Shown in pieces: positions 4,457 to 6,131 of a stretch of DNA of 6,131 bases. Under the pieces are notes generated by a model. That model did not search any database. It saw nothing but the letters and a program-made list of their open reading frames with translations, and was not told the DNA's origin. A program made the position numbers and the translations under genes. Every line of letters begins with the position of its first letter. Position 1 is the stretch's first letter. Where the stretch lies: contig USKO01000042.1 in NCBI GenBank assembly GCA_900555365.1, positions 1-6,131 on the forward strand, read 5' to 3'. Source of the stretch: an uncultured Bacillota bacterium. GTDB taxonomy: Bacteria > Bacillota > Clostridia > Christensenellales > UBA1242.

Positions 4457-6131
4457 ATGAAAAGAAAAATTGTATTATATTCAATTTTATACTTGGTAAT
4501 TTCGATAGCATCTGCTTTTGGAGCTATCAAGCTTTCTTCAACTCTTCAAAACGGTGCAGCGAATGATAATGATACGCCGCCATATCAGCTTACACAAATT
4601 GTCAACAATATATCATCAAGTAATGCGATTGATCTAGAGATGGATATTGAAATACAAACTGGCGAAAACTTATCCACCCTATCAATCAACGCGCAAACAA
4701 ATATTCCAAGTGAAAACGAAAATTTAAACTTAGAAGGACAAATAGAATTCATCGCCGCTGACAATACTTTCAATATAAATTTTGCATACCTAAATCAAAC
4801 AGCCTATTTTGACTTGCAAGGCAACAAGATTTATTTCTATACTCAAGATGCAATAAATCCGCTAATTGAAATAGTCGGCTCTCTGATTAGTTATGCTGGG
4901 CTTGATCTGTCTAGCTTGAGCATTGATGATATTCTAATTATGCTTAAAAACTTTACAGAGGTTAAGACAAATAATCAAATAACTCTTGATATTGAAGTTC
5001 CTTTTATCGGTTCATTAAAACTTGTAACAGATCTTAAATATTCTCTTCAAGAATTCTCAATTCCAACTTTTAATTTAAATGAAGAAACCACAATTTCGCT
5101 GCAAGGAAATATAGAATACCCACAAGATGTTGTAGTTAAGGACAATTTCGAAGGTTATACTGATATAACAAACATTGTTTTAGCAGCAACAGACCTTTTA
5201 ACAAAAGATGTCATTTCTCTTGATATTTCGGCCGCTTTAGGTGACGATGAAATCAATGGACATTTAGATTTTGAGCTTTCATCATTAAACACTAAGCTCT
5301 CTCTTGACATCGGCGAAAATGAAGCAAATTTAATATTTATAAAGGACACAATATATCTCGAATTTTCTAACATATATCTAAAATTTAATATCGGTGACCT
5401 TGAAAAATTAGAGACGCTTGCAAACGAATACTTAGGAATTGACCTCCCATCAGAATTTATTAATGCCTTAGTTGAAGCCATTCAAAACAAGGATCTTCAA
5501 GGCATTATAAACGCATTTAACCTTGTAAATTTTGATATTGCAAATATTGACTTCTCTTTACTTGACTTATCGTTCTTAAATAACATCACAAACGATGGAA
5601 ATGTAACTACTATTGCTATAGAAGATTTTGGAAAGGCTATTTTAACCATTCAAGAGGCAAAATTTGATAGTTTAAAAATTGAAAATGATAATTTTGATCT
5701 ATTATTAAAAACCTCCCCTCAAGGTGAAATTGCACTTAAAGAGGACAGCGATAGTTATATAGACGCAGCAATCTTAATTCCGACAATAGAAAATATTGCA
5801 AACCTGTTAAATGAAGATGCCCTGTCAGGACAGATTGATATTGAATTTATGGGCTTAAATATTCCAGTGCTATTTGATATCAATTTGAAAGATGAGATTT
5901 TTGCAAATATTCAAATTGACATTTTAGGTCAACAAATGTCTATTAATTTTGTCGATGGAATGATCTATCTCCAATTCTCTGAAATAAAACTTTCTGCCGA
6001 TCTTAATAGCATATTACAATCAGACAATTTAATCTCTCAAATCTATAACATATTAAATATGCTCGGCAGTTTAACAAGTTCAAACTCCCCTTTAATTGAT
6101 TATATCGAGCAAACTGGAAATGGATTCATTA
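4457..6131 (+). CDS. Secreted or membrane-anchored repeat protein, partial at the window end
   Basis: The frame stays open for 558 codons and runs off the window. It starts at ATG 4457, 8 nt after the preceding stop; the site GAGGG (4448-4452) overlaps that stop, so the two genes are probably co-translated. The N-terminus MKRKIVLYSILYLVISIASA is a signal peptide with an Ala-Ser-Ala cleavage site at 18-20, or an uncleaved anchor; no lipobox cysteine is present. The rest is acidic, alternating beta-strand-like sequence without cysteine. Degenerate repeats of about 195 residues begin near Tyr43, Tyr234 and Tyr434. Each has a late strand signature: KIYFYT (124-129), TIYLEF (298-303) and MIYLQF (502-507), the last two followed by xxIxLxxxL. 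The pattern recalls half-barrel folds of the LolA/LppX kind, but that is inference. It probably acts outside the membrane with the product of 3315-4448. The full length is unknown. Confidence 0.85.
   Translation, partial: MKRKIVLYSILYLVISIASAFGAIKLSSTLQNGAANDNDTPPYQLTQIVNNISSSNAIDLEMDIEIQTGENLSTLSINAQTNIPSENENLNLEGQIEFIAADNTFNINFAYLNQTAYFDLQGNKIYFYTQDAINPLIEIVGSLISYAGLDLSSLSIDDILIMLKNFTEVKTNNQITLDIEVPFIGSLKLVTDLKYSLQEFSIPTFNLNEETTISLQGNIEYPQDVVVKDNFEGYTDITNIVLAATDLLTKDVISLDISAALGDDEINGHLDFELSSLNTKLSLDIGENEANLIFIKDTIYLEFSNIYLKFNIGDLEKLETLANEYLGIDLPSEFINALVEAIQNKDLQGIINAFNLVNFDIANIDFSLLDLSFLNNITNDGNVTTIAIEDFGKAILTIQEAKFDSLKIENDNFDLLLKTSPQGEIALKEDSDSYIDAAILIPTIENIANLLNEDALSGQIDIEFMGLNIPVLFDINLKDEIFANIQIDILGQQMSINFVDGMIYLQFSEIKLSADLNSILQSDNLISQIYNILNMLGSLTSSNSPLIDYIEQTGNGFI

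Noticed and set aside
4585..5481. Minus-strand frames of 62 and 108 codons at 4585-4773 and 5155-5481
   Set aside because: They lie opposite the continuous 558-codon exported-protein frame and have no supporting signals.
1..6131. CRISPR array, tRNA or rRNA genes, insertion sequence
   Set aside because: No regularly spaced repeats, no cloverleaf or T-loop signature, no transposase motif seen on either strand.

Overview
The window is AT-rich. Its genes use the standard code (TGG for Trp, no in-frame TGA), have strong AGGAGG-type ribosome binding sites, and sit behind near-consensus sigma-A promoters. The adjacent, overlapping rplM-rpsI pair and the protein sequences point to a low-GC Gram-positive (Bacillota or a related, perhaps uncultured, gut-type lineage). 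I cannot place it more precisely.

The left half is read on the minus strand. From right to left there is an unrecognised acidic helical protein gene (2250-2900) with its own strong promoter. Next comes a terminator hairpin that overlaps the start of the next transcription unit. The ribosomal protein operon rplM (L13)-rpsI (S9) follows, with a promoter and a structured leader, and ends in a clear intrinsic terminator. Last is trxB, a thioredoxin-reductase-like flavoprotein whose NADPH 2'-phosphate motif is degenerate. A palindrome-rich intergenic repeat (43-129) lies beyond trxB.

The right half is read on the plus strand from a perfect-consensus promoter (3062-3090). Its transcript begins with about 218 nt of untranslated leader, which by hand can be folded into a closing stem, several hairpins, a long internal helix and a possible pseudoknot. 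Part of the closing stem can instead pair over the Shine-Dalgarno sequence of the first gene. This leader is the strongest candidate in the window for an undescribed element, possibly a riboswitch-like or leader-peptide-coupled regulator. It precedes an apparent two-gene operon: a single-pass membrane protein (3315-4448), and 8 nt later a secreted or surface-anchored beta-rich protein with about three degenerate ~195-residue repeats, cut by the window end. Neither protein belongs to a family I recognise.

The housekeeping part (translation and thiol redox) is ordinary. The divergent 2901-3314 intergenic region and the operon behind it are the accessory-looking, under-explained part.
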